This document shows positions 10,576-21,474 of a stretch of DNA of 64,000 nucleotides, piece after piece (within the stretch, counting starts at the first letter, position 1; every line of letters begins with the position of its first letter). The position numbers and the translations under genes are program-made. Source of the DNA: Rhodoferax sp. GTDB taxonomy: Bacteria > Pseudomonadota > Gammaproteobacteria > Burkholderiales > Burkholderiaceae_C. The DNA lies in contig NZ_JANXUQ010000027.1 of assembly GCF_025356155.1 (NCBI RefSeq), positions 1 through 64,000 of the forward strand, written 5' to 3'. The notes below the pieces were generated by a model, which was given only the letters and a program-made list of their open reading frames with translations, was not told the DNA's origin and did not search any database.

Positions 10576-10637
10576 ATTGATAAAACAGTGGTCGGTGTGG
10601 ATAACAACAAAGGCCGAAACGGCTGTGTATAAATAAC

Positions 10638-10674
10638 AAGGACAGCGCAACGTCTACACGCTGCACTGTCCTTT
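10638..10674. terminator. Imperfect hairpin between greA and carB
   Basis: AAGGACAGCGCAACGT...ACGCTGCACTGTCCTT long imperfect inverted repeat. Confidence 0.4.
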
Positions 10675-10725
10675 AAATCTAGCTTGGATTATGCCAAGTC
10701 TTGCGCGCAGAAACCAGTCTTGCAA

Positions 10726-13700
10726 CTAGGCTTGCAACTGCGCGTGCATTTCCTGCACCGAAATGACATCCAGCTGGTCCAGGTACTTCATGCCCTCCAC
10801 CGCCGCCTCGGCGCCGGCAATGGTGGTGTAGGTTGTGACTCGTGCCAGCAGCGCGCTGGTACGGATCTGGCGCGAATCAGCGATTGCGTTGCGGCGCTCT
10901 TCCACGGTGTTGATGACCATGGCCAGCGGCTCGTTCTTGATCATGTCCACGATGTGCGGGCGGCCCTCAGTCACTTTGTTGACGACGGAACAGGGCACGC
11001 CTGCGGCATTGATGCTGGCCGCCGTACCCTTGGTCGCCACGAGCGTAAAGCCCATATCGATCAGCTTGCGCGCCACTTCCACCACGCGCGGTTTGTCGCT
11101 TTGCTTGACCGAGATGAAGGCCTTGCCCGAGCGTGGCAACTTTGCACCTGCGCCCAGTTGCGACTTCACAAAGGCTTCGCCAAAGGTCTTGCCCACGCCC
11201 ATGACTTCGCCGGTGGACTTCATCTCGGGGCCGAGAATGGTGTCGACACCGGGGAATTTGACGAAGGGGAACACGGCTTCCTTGACGCTGAAGTACGGCG
11301 GTGTCACTTCTTTGGTGACGCCTTGCGACGCCAACGACTGGCCGACCATGCAACGCGCCGCGACCTTGGCCAGCTGGATGCCGGTGGCCTTGGAGACAAA
11401 GGGCACAGTGCGTGATGCACGTGGGTTCACCTCCAGCACAAAAATCACATCCTTGCCGTCCGTGCTCTGGATGGCGAATTGCACATTCATCAGGCCCACC
11501 ACGTTCAGCGCCGCGGCCATGGCTGCGGTCTGCCGCTTGATCTCGGTCACCGTGGCAGCGCTCAGGCTGTAGGGTGGCAAGGAGCAAGCGGAATCGCCGC
11601 TGTGCACGCCGGCCTGCTCAATGTGTTCCATGACGCCACCGATAAAGGTCACGCCCGTGTTGTCGCGGATGCAGTCCACGTCACATTCAATCGCGTCATT
11701 CAAGAAGCGGTCCAGCAGCACAGGAGAATCATGGCTGACCTTGACCGCTTCGCGCATATAACGCTCCAGGTCGCGCTGCTCGTGGACGATTTCCATGGCG
11801 CGGCCGCCCAGCACGTAGCTGGGGCGCACGACCAGGGGGTAACCCAGGGCAGCGGCCTTTTCCAGCGCTTCTGGCTCGGTACGGGCCGTTGCGTTCGGCG
11901 GTTGGCGCAGCTTCAATTCGTGCAGCAATTTCTGGAAACGCTCGCGGTCTTCGGCTGCATCAATCATGTCCGGGCTGGTGCCGATGATGGGCACGCCGTT
12001 GGCTTCCAGATCCAGCGCCAACTTCAAAGGCGTCTGGCCACCGTATTGCACGATGACGCCGACCGGTTTTTCTTTGTCAACGATTTCCAGCACGTCTTCC
12101 AAAGTCAATGGCTCGAAATACAAGCGGTCAGACGTGTCGTAGTCGGTGGACACGGTCTCAGGATTGCAGTTGACCATGATGGTCTCGTAGCCGTCTTCGC
12201 GCATGGCCAAGGCCGCGTGCACACAGCAGTAGTCAAACTCAATGCCCTGGCCAATGCGGTTGGGCCCACCGCCCAGCACCATGATCTTCTTGTTGGTCGT
12301 AGGTTCGGCTTCGCACTCCGCGCCTTCGGACTCATAGGTCGAGTACATGTAGGCGGTGTTGGTGCCAAATTCGGCCGCGCAGGTGTCCACACGTTTGTAG
12401 ACGGGACGCACACCCAGGGCGCGGCGCTTTTCACGGATGGCCTTGTCCGTGGTCTTGAACTGGCGCGCCAAGCGGCGGTCCGAAAAACCCTTTTGCTTCA
12501 GGCTGCGCAAGGTGGCAGCGTCGATCTTGTCAAAGGCCGTGCCGCTGGCGGGCTGCGGCAGGCGTTCGATCTCCAGTTCGATCTTGACGATCTGCTCGAT
12601 CTGCACCAAAAACCAGCGGTCGATCTTGGTCAACGCGAAGACCTCGTCCACGCTCATGCCCTGGGCGAAGGCATCACCCACATACCAGATGCGCTCGGGG
12701 CCGGGCTCGCCCAGCTCTTTTTCCAGCACTTCGCGGTCTTGTGTTTTTTCGTTCAAGCCGTCCACGCCCACTTCCAGACCGCGCAGGGCTTTCTGGAAAG
12801 ATTCCTGGAAGGTCCGGCCCATGGCCATAACCTCGCCCACACTCTTCATTTGTGTGGTCAGGCGGCTGTCGGCAGCGGGGAATTTCTCGAACGCAAAGCG
12901 CGGGATCTTGGTGACCACGTAGTCGATGCTGGGCTCGAACGACGCGGGGGTTGCACCGCCGGTGATGTCGTTGCGCAGTTCGTCCAGCGTAAAGCCGACA
13001 GCCAGCTTGGCGGCGATCTTGGCGATGGGAAAACCGGTGGCTTTGGATGCCAATGCAGACGAACGCGACACACGCGGATTCATCTCGATAACAACCATGC
13101 GACCGTCGTCCGGGTTGATGGAGAACTGCACATTCGACCCACCGGTGTCCACGCCAATCTCGCGCAGCACAGCCAACGAGGCGTTGCGCAGGATCTGGTA
13201 TTCCTTGTCGGTCAGCGTTTGTGCGGGTGCCACGGTGATGGAGTCGCCGGTGTGCACGCCCATCGGGTCCAGATTCTCGATGGAGCAGACGATGATGCAG
13301 TTGTCCGCCTTGTCGCGCACCACTTCCATCTCGTACTCTTTCCAACCCAGCAGCGACTCTTCAATCAGCAGCTCGTTGGTCGGCGAGGCTTCCAAGCCAC
13401 GTTTGCAGATGGTTTCAAATTCCTCGGGGTTGTAGGCAATGCCGCCACCCGTGCCGCCCAACGTGAAGCTGGGGCGGATGACGGTGGGGAAGCCCAGCGT
13501 CTTCTGCACATCCCAGGCCTCGGTCATGCTGTGCGCAATGCCGGAGCGGGCGGAGCCCAGGCCGATCTTGGTCATCGCGTCCTTGAACTTCAAACGATCC
13601 TCGGCCTTGTCGATGGCCTCGGGTGTGGCGCCGATCAGCTCCACCGGTTTGCCAGTGGCCGCACCGGTGTACTTGGCCAGCACGCCGTTGTGCCACAGGT

Positions 13701-14001
13701 CCAGCGCGCAGTTCAGTGCGGTTTGGCCACCCATGGTCGGCAGGATCGCATCTGGCTTTTCCTTGGCGATGATTTTTTCGACCGTCTGCCAGGTGATGGG
13801 CTCGATGTAGGTCACATCCGCCGTGGCGGGGTCGGTCATGATCGTCGCGGGGTTGCTGTTGATCAGGATGACGCGGTAGCCCTCTTCGCGCAGTGCCTTG
13901 CAGGCCTGCACGCCGGAGTAGTCGAACTCGCAGGCCTGGCCAATGATGATGGGGCCGGCGCCGATGATGAGGATGCTTTGGATGTCGGTACGTTTTGGCA
14001 T
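10726..14001 (-). CDS. carB: Carbamoyl-phosphate synthase large subunit
   Basis: '[58 protein letters not shown]' plus two ATP-grasp halves. Confidence 0.98.
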   Translation of the reverse strand: MPKRTDIQSILIIGAGPIIIGQACEFDYSGVQACKALREEGYRVILINSNPATIMTDPATADVTYIEPITWQTVEKIIAKEKPDAILPTMGGQTALNCALDLWHNGVLAKYTGAATGKPVELIGATPEAIDKAEDRLKFKDAMTKIGLGSARSGIAHSMTEAWDVQKTLGFPTVIRPSFTLGGTGGGIAYNPEEFETICKRGLEASPTNELLIEESLLGWKEYEMEVVRDKADNCIIVCSIENLDPMGVHTGDSITVAPAQTLTDKEYQILRNASLAVLREIGVDTGGSNVQFSINPDDGRMVVIEMNPRVSRSSALASKATGFPIAKIAAKLAVGFTLDELRNDITGGATPASFEPSIDYVVTKIPRFAFEKFPAADSRLTTQMKSVGEVMAMGRTFQESFQKALRGLEVGVDGLNEKTQDREVLEKELGEPGPERIWYVGDAFAQGMSVDEVFALTKIDRWFLVQIEQIVKIELEIERLPQPASGTAFDKIDAATLRSLKQKGFSDRRLARQFKTTDKAIREKRRALGVRPVYKRVDTCAAEFGTNTAYMYSTYESEGAECEAEPTTNKKIMVLGGGPNRIGQGIEFDYCCVHAALAMREDGYETIMVNCNPETVSTDYDTSDRLYFEPLTLEDVLEIVDKEKPVGVIVQYGGQTPLKLALDLEANGVPIIGTSPDMIDAAEDRERFQKLLHELKLRQPPNATARTEPEALEKAAALGYPLVVRPSYVLGGRAMEIVHEQRDLERYMREAVKVSHDSPVLLDRFLNDAIECDVDCIRDNTGVTFIGGVMEHIEQAGVHSGDSACSLPPYSLSAATVTEIKRQTAAMAAALNVVGLMNVQFAIQSTDGKDVIFVLEVNPRASRTVPFVSKATGIQLAKVAARCMVGQSLASQGVTKEVTPPYFSVKEAVFPFVKFPGVDTILGPEMKSTGEVMGVGKTFGEAFVKSQLGAGAKLPRSGKAFISVKQSDKPRVVEVARKLIDMGFTLVATKGTAASINAAGVPCSVVNKVTEGRPHIVDMIKNEPLAMVINTVEERRNAIADSRQIRTSALLARVTTYTTIAGAEAAVEGMKYLDQLDVISVQEMHAQLQA

Positions 14002-14067
14002 TTCTTCTTCTCTGCTCTTTACTTTTCAATCAATCTATTCAGGCGTGCGCGCTCAGCTCAAGCTTGC

Positions 14068-14727
14068 TTAACCCAAGCTTGCAGTCGCCAGCTTGGCGCC
14101 GAACCACAAAAACAGTCCACCCACCGAGCTGGACAACGCGCCAGACAGGCGTTTGCGCGCACGGAACAACCGAGCCAGGCGGGCGCCGGCGAAAATCAGC
14201 GCGGACAGGTACAAGGCGCTGAATGCCATGACGATGGCGCTCAGTATCAAAAACGGCACGGCGGGTGTCTCATACGTCGGGTCAATGAACTGCACAAAGA
14301 ACGACAACAAGAACAAAATCGCCTTTGGATTCAACAGGCTGATGACCAGCGCGCGCTTGAACGGGTTCGCCAGGTTGGCTGGCGTCTCGGCAACGGCCTG
14401 CGCCTCAGGCGCATCAGCGCTGCGCCACTTCTGGATGGCGGCCCAGACCAGGTTCACTCCCAGCCAGGCCAGGTAGGCGGCGCCTGAATACTTCACCACC
14501 ATGAACAGCGTGGGATTGCCGCGCAGCAGGCTGGCGGCCCCCAGCGCAGTAAGCGCCAGCAAAATGGTATCGCCAACGAACACCCCCACGGCGCCCGTGT
14601 AGCCAGCCTTGACGCCACGCGCCGTTGCCACCGACAAAACGAACAGTGAATTGGGGCCGGGCAGCAAAATAATGCCCATCGCCCCCATCACATAGGTCCA
14701 GATATCGGTGACACCGTAGAAGGTCAT
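14068..14727 (-). CDS. LysE/RhtB (LeuE-like) family amino-acid exporter
   Basis: 'GIILLPGPNSLFVLSVATARGVKAGYTGAVGVFVGDTILLALTALGAASLL...LNPKAILFLLSFFVQF'. Confidence 0.9.
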   Translation of the reverse strand: MTFYGVTDIWTYVMGAMGIILLPGPNSLFVLSVATARGVKAGYTGAVGVFVGDTILLALTALGAASLLRGNPTLFMVVKYSGAAYLAWLGVNLVWAAIQKWRSADAPEAQAVAETPANLANPFKRALVISLLNPKAILFLLSFFVQFIDPTYETPAVPFLILSAIVMAFSALYLSALIFAGARLARLFRARKRLSGALSSSVGGLFLWFGAKLATASLG

Positions 14728-14788
14728 TGAACAACCTCCGTGCTGCGCACTGCGGTGCGAGCTTGCTTGGGGCGGCCCGGCGCGGCGC

Positions 14789-16000
14789 TCATGCCTGCAC
14801 GCCCTTCGCGGTTTCCATCATCGTGATGAATCGGTCAAACAGGTAACCAATGTCATGCGGGCCAGGCGATGCCTCAGGGTGCCCCTGGAAGCAAAACGCG
14901 GGCTTGTCCGTGCGCTCCAAGCCCTGCAGCGTGTTGTCAAACAGGCTGATGTGGGTGGCGCGCAGGTTGACGGGTAGCGTCTTCTCGTCCACCGCAAAAC
15001 CGTGATTCTGGCTGGTGATGGATACGCGCCCGCTGTCCAAGTCCTTGACCGGGTGGTTGGCGCCGTGGTGGCCAAACTTCATCTTGAAGGTTTTGGCACC
15101 TGAGGCCAGCGCCATTATTTGGTGGCCCAGGCAGATGCCAAAGGTGGGGATGCCTGAATCGATCAGCGTGCGGGTCGCATCAATGGCGTAGTCGCAAGGC
15201 TCAGGGTCGCCAGGGCCATTGCTGAGGAAAATGCCATTGGGTTGGTGCTTCAACACATCAGCGGCAGACGTTTGTGCCGGTACCACGGTGACCTTGCAAC
15301 CGCGCTCTGCCAGCATACGCAGAATATTTTTCTTGACTCCAAAGTCGTAGGCCACCACATGGAAACGTGGGGTGGTCTGCTGACCATAACCCTTCCCCAG
15401 CGTCCACTCGGCTTCGGTCCACTGCGTGGTCTCAGATGCGGAGACGACCTTGGCCAGATCCAGGCCTGACATTGACGGTGCGGCCTTGGCGGCTGCAATC
15501 GCTTTGTCCAGCAGCGCCGTGGTCACAACTTCGCCGGAGGCCAGCGCCAGGATGCAGCCGTTTTGCGCACCCTGGGTGCGCAGTTGTCGTGTCAGCTGGC
15601 GGGTGTCGATGTTCGCAATAGCCACGGTGCCGGCTTGCGCCAGGTATTCACTCAACGGTGCCGTGCTGCGGAAGTTGGAGGCCACCATGGGCAGATCACG
15701 GATGATCAAACCAGCAGCGTGCACCCGGTCAGACTCAACGTCCTCGGGGTTGGTGCCGTAGTTGCCGATGTGGGGATAGGTCAGGGTAACGATCTGCTGG
15801 CAATAGCTGGGATCGGTCAGGATCTCCTGGTAGCCGGTCATGGACGTGTTGAACACGACCTCACCGACGGTGGAGCCACTGGCTCCAACAGAGTTGCCAA
15901 TGTAGACCGTGCCGTCTGCGAGCGCCAAAATGGCGGGGGGGGTGGTTCCCTTGAGAGACAAAAGCACTGGGTTCTCCGAGTGTGTTACGGGTACGCCCAA
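14789..16000 (-). CDS. carA: Carbamoyl-phosphate synthase small subunit
   Basis: '[35 protein letters not shown]', glutaminase '[32 protein letters not shown]'. Start may be the downstream GTG near 15967. Confidence 0.97.
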   Translation of the reverse strand: MGVPVTHSENPVLLSLKGTTPPAILALADGTVYIGNSVGASGSTVGEVVFNTSMTGYQEILTDPSYCQQIVTLTYPHIGNYGTNPEDVESDRVHAAGLIIRDLPMVASNFRSTAPLSEYLAQAGTVAIANIDTRQLTRQLRTQGAQNGCILALASGEVVTTALLDKAIAAAKAAPSMSGLDLAKVVSASETTQWTEAEWTLGKGYGQQTTPRFHVVAYDFGVKKNILRMLAERGCKVTVVPAQTSAADVLKHQPNGIFLSNGPGDPEPCDYAIDATRTLIDSGIPTFGICLGHQIMALASGAKTFKMKFGHHGANHPVKDLDSGRVSITSQNHGFAVDEKTLPVNLRATHISLFDNTLQGLERTDKPAFCFQGHPEASPGPHDIGYLFDRFITMMETAKGVQA

Positions 16001-16125
16001 GCGCGCTCAAGAACGATTCTTGGCGGCTTATGTAGGTTGGGAAAGGTGCTTGAAATGCGCTTGGGACGGCAGTTTTCTGGAAAGCCTCTCATTATAGCGG
16101 GTGATGCTGGACGCCCCACCCCGTC

Positions 16126-17274
16126 CTATGTCTTTTGTGCATGCGGATACACCGGCGCCGGCCGGAACAGGCTGGGCACGCCGTGGTCGCGCAACTGCAT
16201 AAAGGGCAACTCGATCAGGCGGTACAGCACCGCGCCCAGTGCGATGCTGGCAGCGGTAATCACTACAACCAGCACAGGCTGCGACAACGCATACGGCGCC
16301 AGATAGCCCTTCAAAATAAACCCAACCGGCTTGTGCGTCAGATAAATCGAATACGACCACAGCGCCAGCGAATTGGCACCGGGTATCTTGATACGTTGTA
16401 GCGGCGAATGCGGACTCAGTGCCGAGGCCACCAGCAGCGAAAACGCCATCGCCACCAGGGAATAGCCGAACACGCTCATGAAGAAGGGATAACCGTAGTC
16501 ATCAATGTAATAGTGGAACAGCACGCCATACAAAATCGCGAGCACTGACACCAGGCCCACCGCAAACAGTGCAGCACCGCGTGCCAGCAGGCGTTGCCAC
16601 AGCAGGGGATGGTAATTCTTGACCAGAGCGACCGCGATGCCGGGCAGGAACTCATCGAACCGTCCCAGTGTGGCGTAGTAGACATTGGGGTAATAGCCAT
16701 CGCCCTTGCCTCCCGCTTCCAGCCCGTACTCGGACCACAAAACCCAGCGTGCTGTGATGCCAAAAGCCAACAACGCCAGCAGTAGCAGCCAGGCCTGTAT
16801 GCGGCGGCTGCCCACCTTCACAGCCAGCAACACGACCAGAGGCAGCACCAAATAGAACTGCTCCTCAATGCACAACGACCAGGCATGTGAAAACGCGGTA
16901 CCCGGCTGCAACTGGTAGTTTTGGGTAAAGGTCAGAAACGTCCACAACGGCGGTGGCGGCTTGCCACCCATGACCGACGGAAAAATAAAGTACGCCGCCA
17001 GCACTAACCAGAATACCGGCCAGGTTCGCAGTGCGCGCCGGGCGTAGAAGCGCGGCAAAGATAAGTCGCGCCGCGCGACCAGTCCAGAAAATAGTTGGTT
17101 GCCAATCAGATAGCCGCTGAGCACGAAGAACAAGTCCACCCCCACCCAGCCCACGCTGCTGGCCCAGCCAAAGGTAGCCTCGCCGGACACAAAGACCATG
17201 TAGTGGTACATGAAGACCAACGCGATGGCCAGGGCGCGCAAATTGTCAAGGCCGTTGGAACGGTGGGGATGCAT
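16126..17274 (-). CDS. Acyltransferase family 3 (OafA/YrhL-like) integral membrane protein
   Basis: 'NGLDNLRALAIALVFMYHYMVF...GWVGVDLFFVLSGYLIGNQLF...FYARRALRTWPVFW'. Confidence 0.88.
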   Translation of the reverse strand: MHPHRSNGLDNLRALAIALVFMYHYMVFVSGEATFGWASSVGWVGVDLFFVLSGYLIGNQLFSGLVARRDLSLPRFYARRALRTWPVFWLVLAAYFIFPSVMGGKPPPPLWTFLTFTQNYQLQPGTAFSHAWSLCIEEQFYLVLPLVVLLAVKVGSRRIQAWLLLLALLAFGITARWVLWSEYGLEAGGKGDGYYPNVYYATLGRFDEFLPGIAVALVKNYHPLLWQRLLARGAALFAVGLVSVLAILYGVLFHYYIDDYGYPFFMSVFGYSLVAMAFSLLVASALSPHSPLQRIKIPGANSLALWSYSIYLTHKPVGFILKGYLAPYALSQPVLVVVITAASIALGAVLYRLIELPFMQLRDHGVPSLFRPAPVYPHAQKT

Positions 17275-17329
17275 GGGGATATGGGTTTGAAGAACTATGC
17301 ACGGTATTGTCGAGGTCTAGCCGCTGGGC

Positions 17330-18430
17330 CTAGTATTGAAACTTGAATGCCCCCGGCGTCATGGATGGGTCGCTACCCAAGCGGCAATCGGGTGCGGACA
17401 GCTTGTCGCGCCACTCTCGGTAGGCGAACATCGGCACAGGACTCATCACGCATGCGGGTCTGGCAAACGGGTGTGCCAGATGCCACAGTTGGTGCCCTAT
17501 CTCGTGCGTTGCGGCTGCGCCCGCCAACTGGGCTGCCTCTATCGACTCGTAACGCTCACCGTTGCGCATCTTCACCCAATACTCGCTGTTGTCAGTAAAG
17601 GCAAAAGTACTCCACACCGACATCGTCCCATAGCGCGACTGCTTGTTGTGGGTGGTGATGCCGTTGGTATAGCCGCCGCGTATGGCGCTGTGCACCGACG
17701 GGTAGTTGAACTCCATGCTGGCGATGACCTGGTTGGTCAGCACCAATTCATACGGCAGATCCGAATAGCCCAAAGCCAGCCACAGCGTGAATTCGTTGTA
17801 CGGGTTGCCGTCGATCACGGTGCCACCATCCCCGGCTTTCAAGTCACGCCACTGGCCCAAACGCTGCAACTGAAGGTCGGCGATGGCAGACGCAAACTCG
17901 TCCATCGACGCGGTGCTGCGCAAAGCGGGCGCATACGGTTGTGCAAAGGCAATGCGGTCCGCCAACGGCTCGCTCTGCGCGGCAAACTGTTTGGCAAACA
18001 CGGTCTTCAGGCGTGCCAGGCCGCCGCCGCCGGACTTGAAGTCGAAGATGTCCCTGAAAGCCTCCGCCCGCTTAGCCGACGGTATGCCCTTGAACACCTG
18101 CTCAATGGGCAGCTCGGTGATCTCGGAAAACCGCAACTCAACCCCAAAGTGCGCGCGCGCAGTAGCGCCCATGCTCGCCAACAGCCCGGCCAGTTGCACG
18201 CTGGACATTCTGGGTAGCCGGTCGTTGACCACATAGGCGACCCGCAGTTCGATGGCACCGGTGGGCAAGCTTGGCAATGGCAGCATTTGTAACGTGTCGT
18301 TCGATCGACAGGCCAGCAGGCCAACCATGCTTAGGCCCATGAGGCATCGGCACGCGCTGCGCAGTACCGTGCAGAGCGTCTGCGCGACCAGCCTCTTCAA
18401 TGTATCAGCCGCCATGGGGAGATGGATCAT
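17330..18430 (-). CDS. Putative lipoprotein-like zinc metallopeptidase of unknown family
   Basis: N-terminal hydrophobic segment ending 'MVGLLACRSND' (lipobox-like); 'AAATHEIGHQLWHLAHPFARPACVMSPVPMF' gives an HExxH core with further His and Cys-x-Met. Start taken at MIHLPMAADTL. Confidence 0.55.
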   Translation of the reverse strand: MIHLPMAADTLKRLVAQTLCTVLRSACRCLMGLSMVGLLACRSNDTLQMLPLPSLPTGAIELRVAYVVNDRLPRMSSVQLAGLLASMGATARAHFGVELRFSEITELPIEQVFKGIPSAKRAEAFRDIFDFKSGGGGLARLKTVFAKQFAAQSEPLADRIAFAQPYAPALRSTASMDEFASAIADLQLQRLGQWRDLKAGDGGTVIDGNPYNEFTLWLALGYSDLPYELVLTNQVIASMEFNYPSVHSAIRGGYTNGITTHNKQSRYGTMSVWSTFAFTDNSEYWVKMRNGERYESIEAAQLAGAAATHEIGHQLWHLAHPFARPACVMSPVPMFAYREWRDKLSAPDCRLGSDPSMTPGAFKFQY

Positions 18431-18529
18431 GCGGTTTTTCTTTCCTAAACCGGGCGTCGAGCGCACAATGCAAAAAAAATAGCTTCCGGGGAGACGAGAC
18501 CTGATTTTCAACCACTTCGGGGGACTTCC

Positions 18530-19273
18530 ATGAACCTTGGATTTGCAAAATGTGGGCTGGTGCTTGCCCTGGCGACGACCCTGCACGCACATGCAGCCGA
18601 GCCATTGGTCATATGCGTGGACGCTGCCAACCCGCCCTTCATGTCGTCGGTGGATGGCAAGGCCGCTGGGATCTACCCAGCTCTGGTTGCCAGCGCACTG
18701 CAAACGGCCGGCGTCAGCGCCCAGCTCGATGCTAGGCCCTGGAAGCGCTGCATTGCCGACATTGACGCCGGAACCGTGGGCGTGGGTGGCATCTACAAAA
18801 ACGACGAGCGACTGAAGAAATATGATTTCAGCGAACAGATATTTGTGGAAAAGATGGCCGTGTATTTCAACAAGACCCATGCACTGGACTTCACCGGCGT
18901 GGACAAGCTGCTGGGCAAGCGGGCCGGCGTGGTGCGCGGCTGGAGCTACGGCGATGAGTTTGACAAGGCCGTCAAGGACGGAAAAATCACCGTGGAAGAG
19001 GTCGCAGCGGATGCGCAAAACTTCCAAAAAATCGCGGCCGGGCGGATCGACGCCGTGCTGGCGATTGACGAGGCGGGAACTGCGGCACTCAAGGGCGGCA
19101 AGTTCAACGACGTGGAAAAGAGCCCCAAATACCTTTTTGAAAACCCGACGTTCCTAGCCTTCAGCAAAGGCGCCAAGCAAACCGACGCGTTGACGAAGTT
19201 CAATAAGGCGATTGCCGACATGAAGAAGAGTGGTCAGATCAACAAGATTGCCACCACAGAGCTGAGCAAGTAA
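18530..19273 (+). CDS. ABC-type amino-acid transporter periplasmic substrate-binding protein (SBP_bac_3-like)
   Basis: Signal peptide then 'LVICVDAANPPFMSSVDGKAAGIYPALVASAL...DIDAGTVGVGGIYKNDERLKKYDFSEQIF'. Confidence 0.82.
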   Translation: MNLGFAKCGLVLALATTLHAHAAEPLVICVDAANPPFMSSVDGKAAGIYPALVASALQTAGVSAQLDARPWKRCIADIDAGTVGVGGIYKNDERLKKYDFSEQIFVEKMAVYFNKTHALDFTGVDKLLGKRAGVVRGWSYGDEFDKAVKDGKITVEEVAADAQNFQKIAAGRIDAVLAIDEAGTAALKGGKFNDVEKSPKYLFENPTFLAFSKGAKQTDALTKFNKAIADMKKSGQINKIATTELSK

Positions 19274-19291
19274 GCAGCCCCGCCCGCGCAG

Positions 19292-21472
19292 TCAAACCCC
19301 GCCGACCAGCTTCTTCGCATTGGCGATGAATTTAGCCTTTTCATCCGGCTTGTCGATGTGGTCGGCCAGTGCCTGCAGCAGCGTGTTGAATGTGAGTTGG
19401 CGGGCCACCTCGCGGCGGACCAGGGTCTTGGCCAAAGGCCCCAGGTACTGTCCCAGCGCCTTCTCCAGCGCGGCCTGCTGTTCGGCGTTGACGGCCAGCA
19501 CCTTCATGGAATCGGATCTTGCGTCGGACCGCACCTCGGAGCGCAGTTCCGAGCGAACCTCCGACCTGTGCTCCGAACGCAGCACTTCCGACGGCCGGCT
19601 GACACCCGTGCGGGAGAAACCCGACGCGCTGCTCACCGGCGTCGACAGCGGGCGGCTCAGCGAGTGCGCACGCAAAAACGCGTCGCGCGCCAGCGCATCG
19701 GGAATGGACACCGCCAGCGCGTCGCGCAGGCTTTGGGCATCGGTGGCGCGGGGCAAGGCCTTCTTCACCAGTACATGGGCCAAGGGGCCAATAATGCGGG
19801 CCAACGCCGTTTCGATTTCGAGCGCGGCATCGGGCGTAATCAGCTCGGCCGGCGTCACGGTGCGCGTGGGCTCAAAGGCAATGTCCGCCGACGCACTGAC
19901 CTGGACCGCCTGCCCCGTGCGGTCTATCACCGCATAGATTTCGTGGATGCGCTGGTGCTTGTCTGTATGGGGGCCAAGGTAGTTGAACAGGTTGGCCGCG
20001 TTGTCGCTGATCTGCGAGATCACGTCGTAATAGGCGCGCGACACCACGATGACATTGGGCTTAGAAAAATCCATGACCCGCTGCGCTACATTGATGCCAT
20101 CACCCACCACGTTCACGCGGTTGTTGATATCCATCATCATGCGGATAGGGCCCAGGTGCAGGCCCACTCGTATGGACAATTTTTTGCCATACTTATGCAC
20201 CAGCAGATCACGCATCAGCAGCGCCGATTGCAAGGCTTCTTCGGGGTCGCCCAGAAAGCAGATGGCAGCACCATCCCCTGTGTCAAGCATGATGCGCGAC
20301 GATTCCTTGACACCGGCAATGGCCTTGCCGATCAGCTCGTTGAACATCGCCTTGATGAGCACCTGCTGGTCCATCGAGTAGGTCGAATACGAGACCAGGT
20401 CCATGAACATGATGGTGCCCAGCACATTCTTGCGCATGGCCTCGGCATTGCTGATTGGCACTGACTGGGAGTGGGCCACAAAGGCCAGCACCGCATCGCT
20501 TTCAGCCAGACGGTGCGTGGTGCCACCCTCCATGGTCTGCGCGCCGATGCGCTGGGCCTCTTGCAGCACCTTGCGAAAAGCCGCCACGTTTTGCGGGCGT
20601 TGTGTTTCGTCGGGCGTCATTGCCCAGTCGATGGCACGCAAGAGCGCATCGCCAAACACTACCGTGGAGGCGTTGCCATAGGCCTTGGGCATGTCGTCGG
20701 TGCGCACGCGGGACGCGGCCTCCATCGGCTTGCGGCCGGTGGCCATCCAGTACATCACGGCACCCAGCGAATACAAATCGGTCCACGGGCCCTGGTTGCC
20801 CTTGCTGTGGTACTGCTCAAACGGTGCGAAACCGGGGCTGACGATATTGGTCATCTCCTGCCCGCTGGTCACGCGCCGCGCCGCGCCAAAGTCCAGCAGC
20901 ACTGGTGTGCCGTCGGCCCGCATGTAGATGTTGTCAGGCTTGATGTCGCGGTGCAAAAAGTTGAGTTTGTGCACGGCCTCCAGCCCATCGAGCAGCGGGA
21001 AGACAATTTGCAGCAGGCTGTGCTGACCCAAGCCCGGGTGTGCAGCCAGCCAATGTTTGAGTGGGTCGCCCGATTCGTACTCCATGACGATATACGCCGT
21101 GCCGTGTTCCTTGAAGTAGCGCAGCACGCGCACGATGTTGGGATGGCGAAACGATGCCAGCGCACGCGCCTCGTCGATGAACCGCTCCAGGCCCCATTCA
21201 AACTGGGCCGCGCCGTCGGCAGAACGCATACGCACCGAATCATCTGCGCCGCGCACCGCCAGGTCGGCTGGAAAATATTCCTTGATGGCGACCGGCAACT
21301 GCAGGTTGACGTCGTGCGCCAAATAGGTGATGCCAAAGCCACCACCGCCCAGTACTTTCTCAATCTGGTATTCAAAAACGGTCTGCCCCGGCAGCAAGGC
21401 GGCCACATCGGCGGGTGAACTGCCCTTGCGCTTGGGCGGCGGCTGTGGGCCGGGGTCGGGCGTTGGCATCAC
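19292..21472 (-). CDS. Serine/threonine protein kinase fused to a class III adenylate/guanylate cyclase domain
   Basis: Kinase: 'VLGGGGFGITYLAHDVNLQLPVAIKEYFP', 'FLHRDIKPDNIYM', 'LLDFGAAR'. Cyclase: 'GTIMFMDLVSYSTYSMDQQV...LDTGDGAAICFLGDPEEAL...LSIRVGLHLGPI...VVGDGINVAQRVMDF'. GTG at 21472 or ATG at 21469. Confidence 0.9.
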   Translation of the reverse strand: MMPTPDPGPQPPPKRKGSSPADVAALLPGQTVFEYQIEKVLGGGGFGITYLAHDVNLQLPVAIKEYFPADLAVRGADDSVRMRSADGAAQFEWGLERFIDEARALASFRHPNIVRVLRYFKEHGTAYIVMEYESGDPLKHWLAAHPGLGQHSLLQIVFPLLDGLEAVHKLNFLHRDIKPDNIYMRADGTPVLLDFGAARRVTSGQEMTNIVSPGFAPFEQYHSKGNQGPWTDLYSLGAVMYWMATGRKPMEAASRVRTDDMPKAYGNASTVVFGDALLRAIDWAMTPDETQRPQNVAAFRKVLQEAQRIGAQTMEGGTTHRLAESDAVLAFVAHSQSVPISNAEAMRKNVLGTIMFMDLVSYSTYSMDQQVLIKAMFNELIGKAIAGVKESSRIMLDTGDGAAICFLGDPEEALQSALLMRDLLVHKYGKKLSIRVGLHLGPIRMMMDINNRVNVVGDGINVAQRVMDFSKPNVIVVSRAYYDVISQISDNAANLFNYLGPHTDKHQRIHEIYAVIDRTGQAVQVSASADIAFEPTRTVTPAELITPDAALEIETALARIIGPLAHVLVKKALPRATDAQSLRDALAVSIPDALARDAFLRAHSLSRPLSTPVSSASGFSRTGVSRPSEVLRSEHRSEVRSELRSEVRSDARSDSMKVLAVNAEQQAALEKALGQYLGPLAKTLVRREVARQLTFNTLLQALADHIDKPDEKAKFIANAKKLVGGV
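19509..19592. repeat. Degenerate tandem repeat encoding [R-S-E-V/L]n within the kinase-cyclase gene
   Basis: Encodes 'SEVLRSEHRSEVRSELRSEVRSDARSDS'. Confidence 0.7.
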
Positions 21473-21474
21473 GC

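Noticed and set aside
11479-14487. 1002-aa plus-strand ORF opposite carB
   Set aside because: Antisense shadow ORF of a highly conserved gene in GC-rich DNA; composition (His/Gly/Gln/Val rich) is not protein-like and no motif is recognisable.
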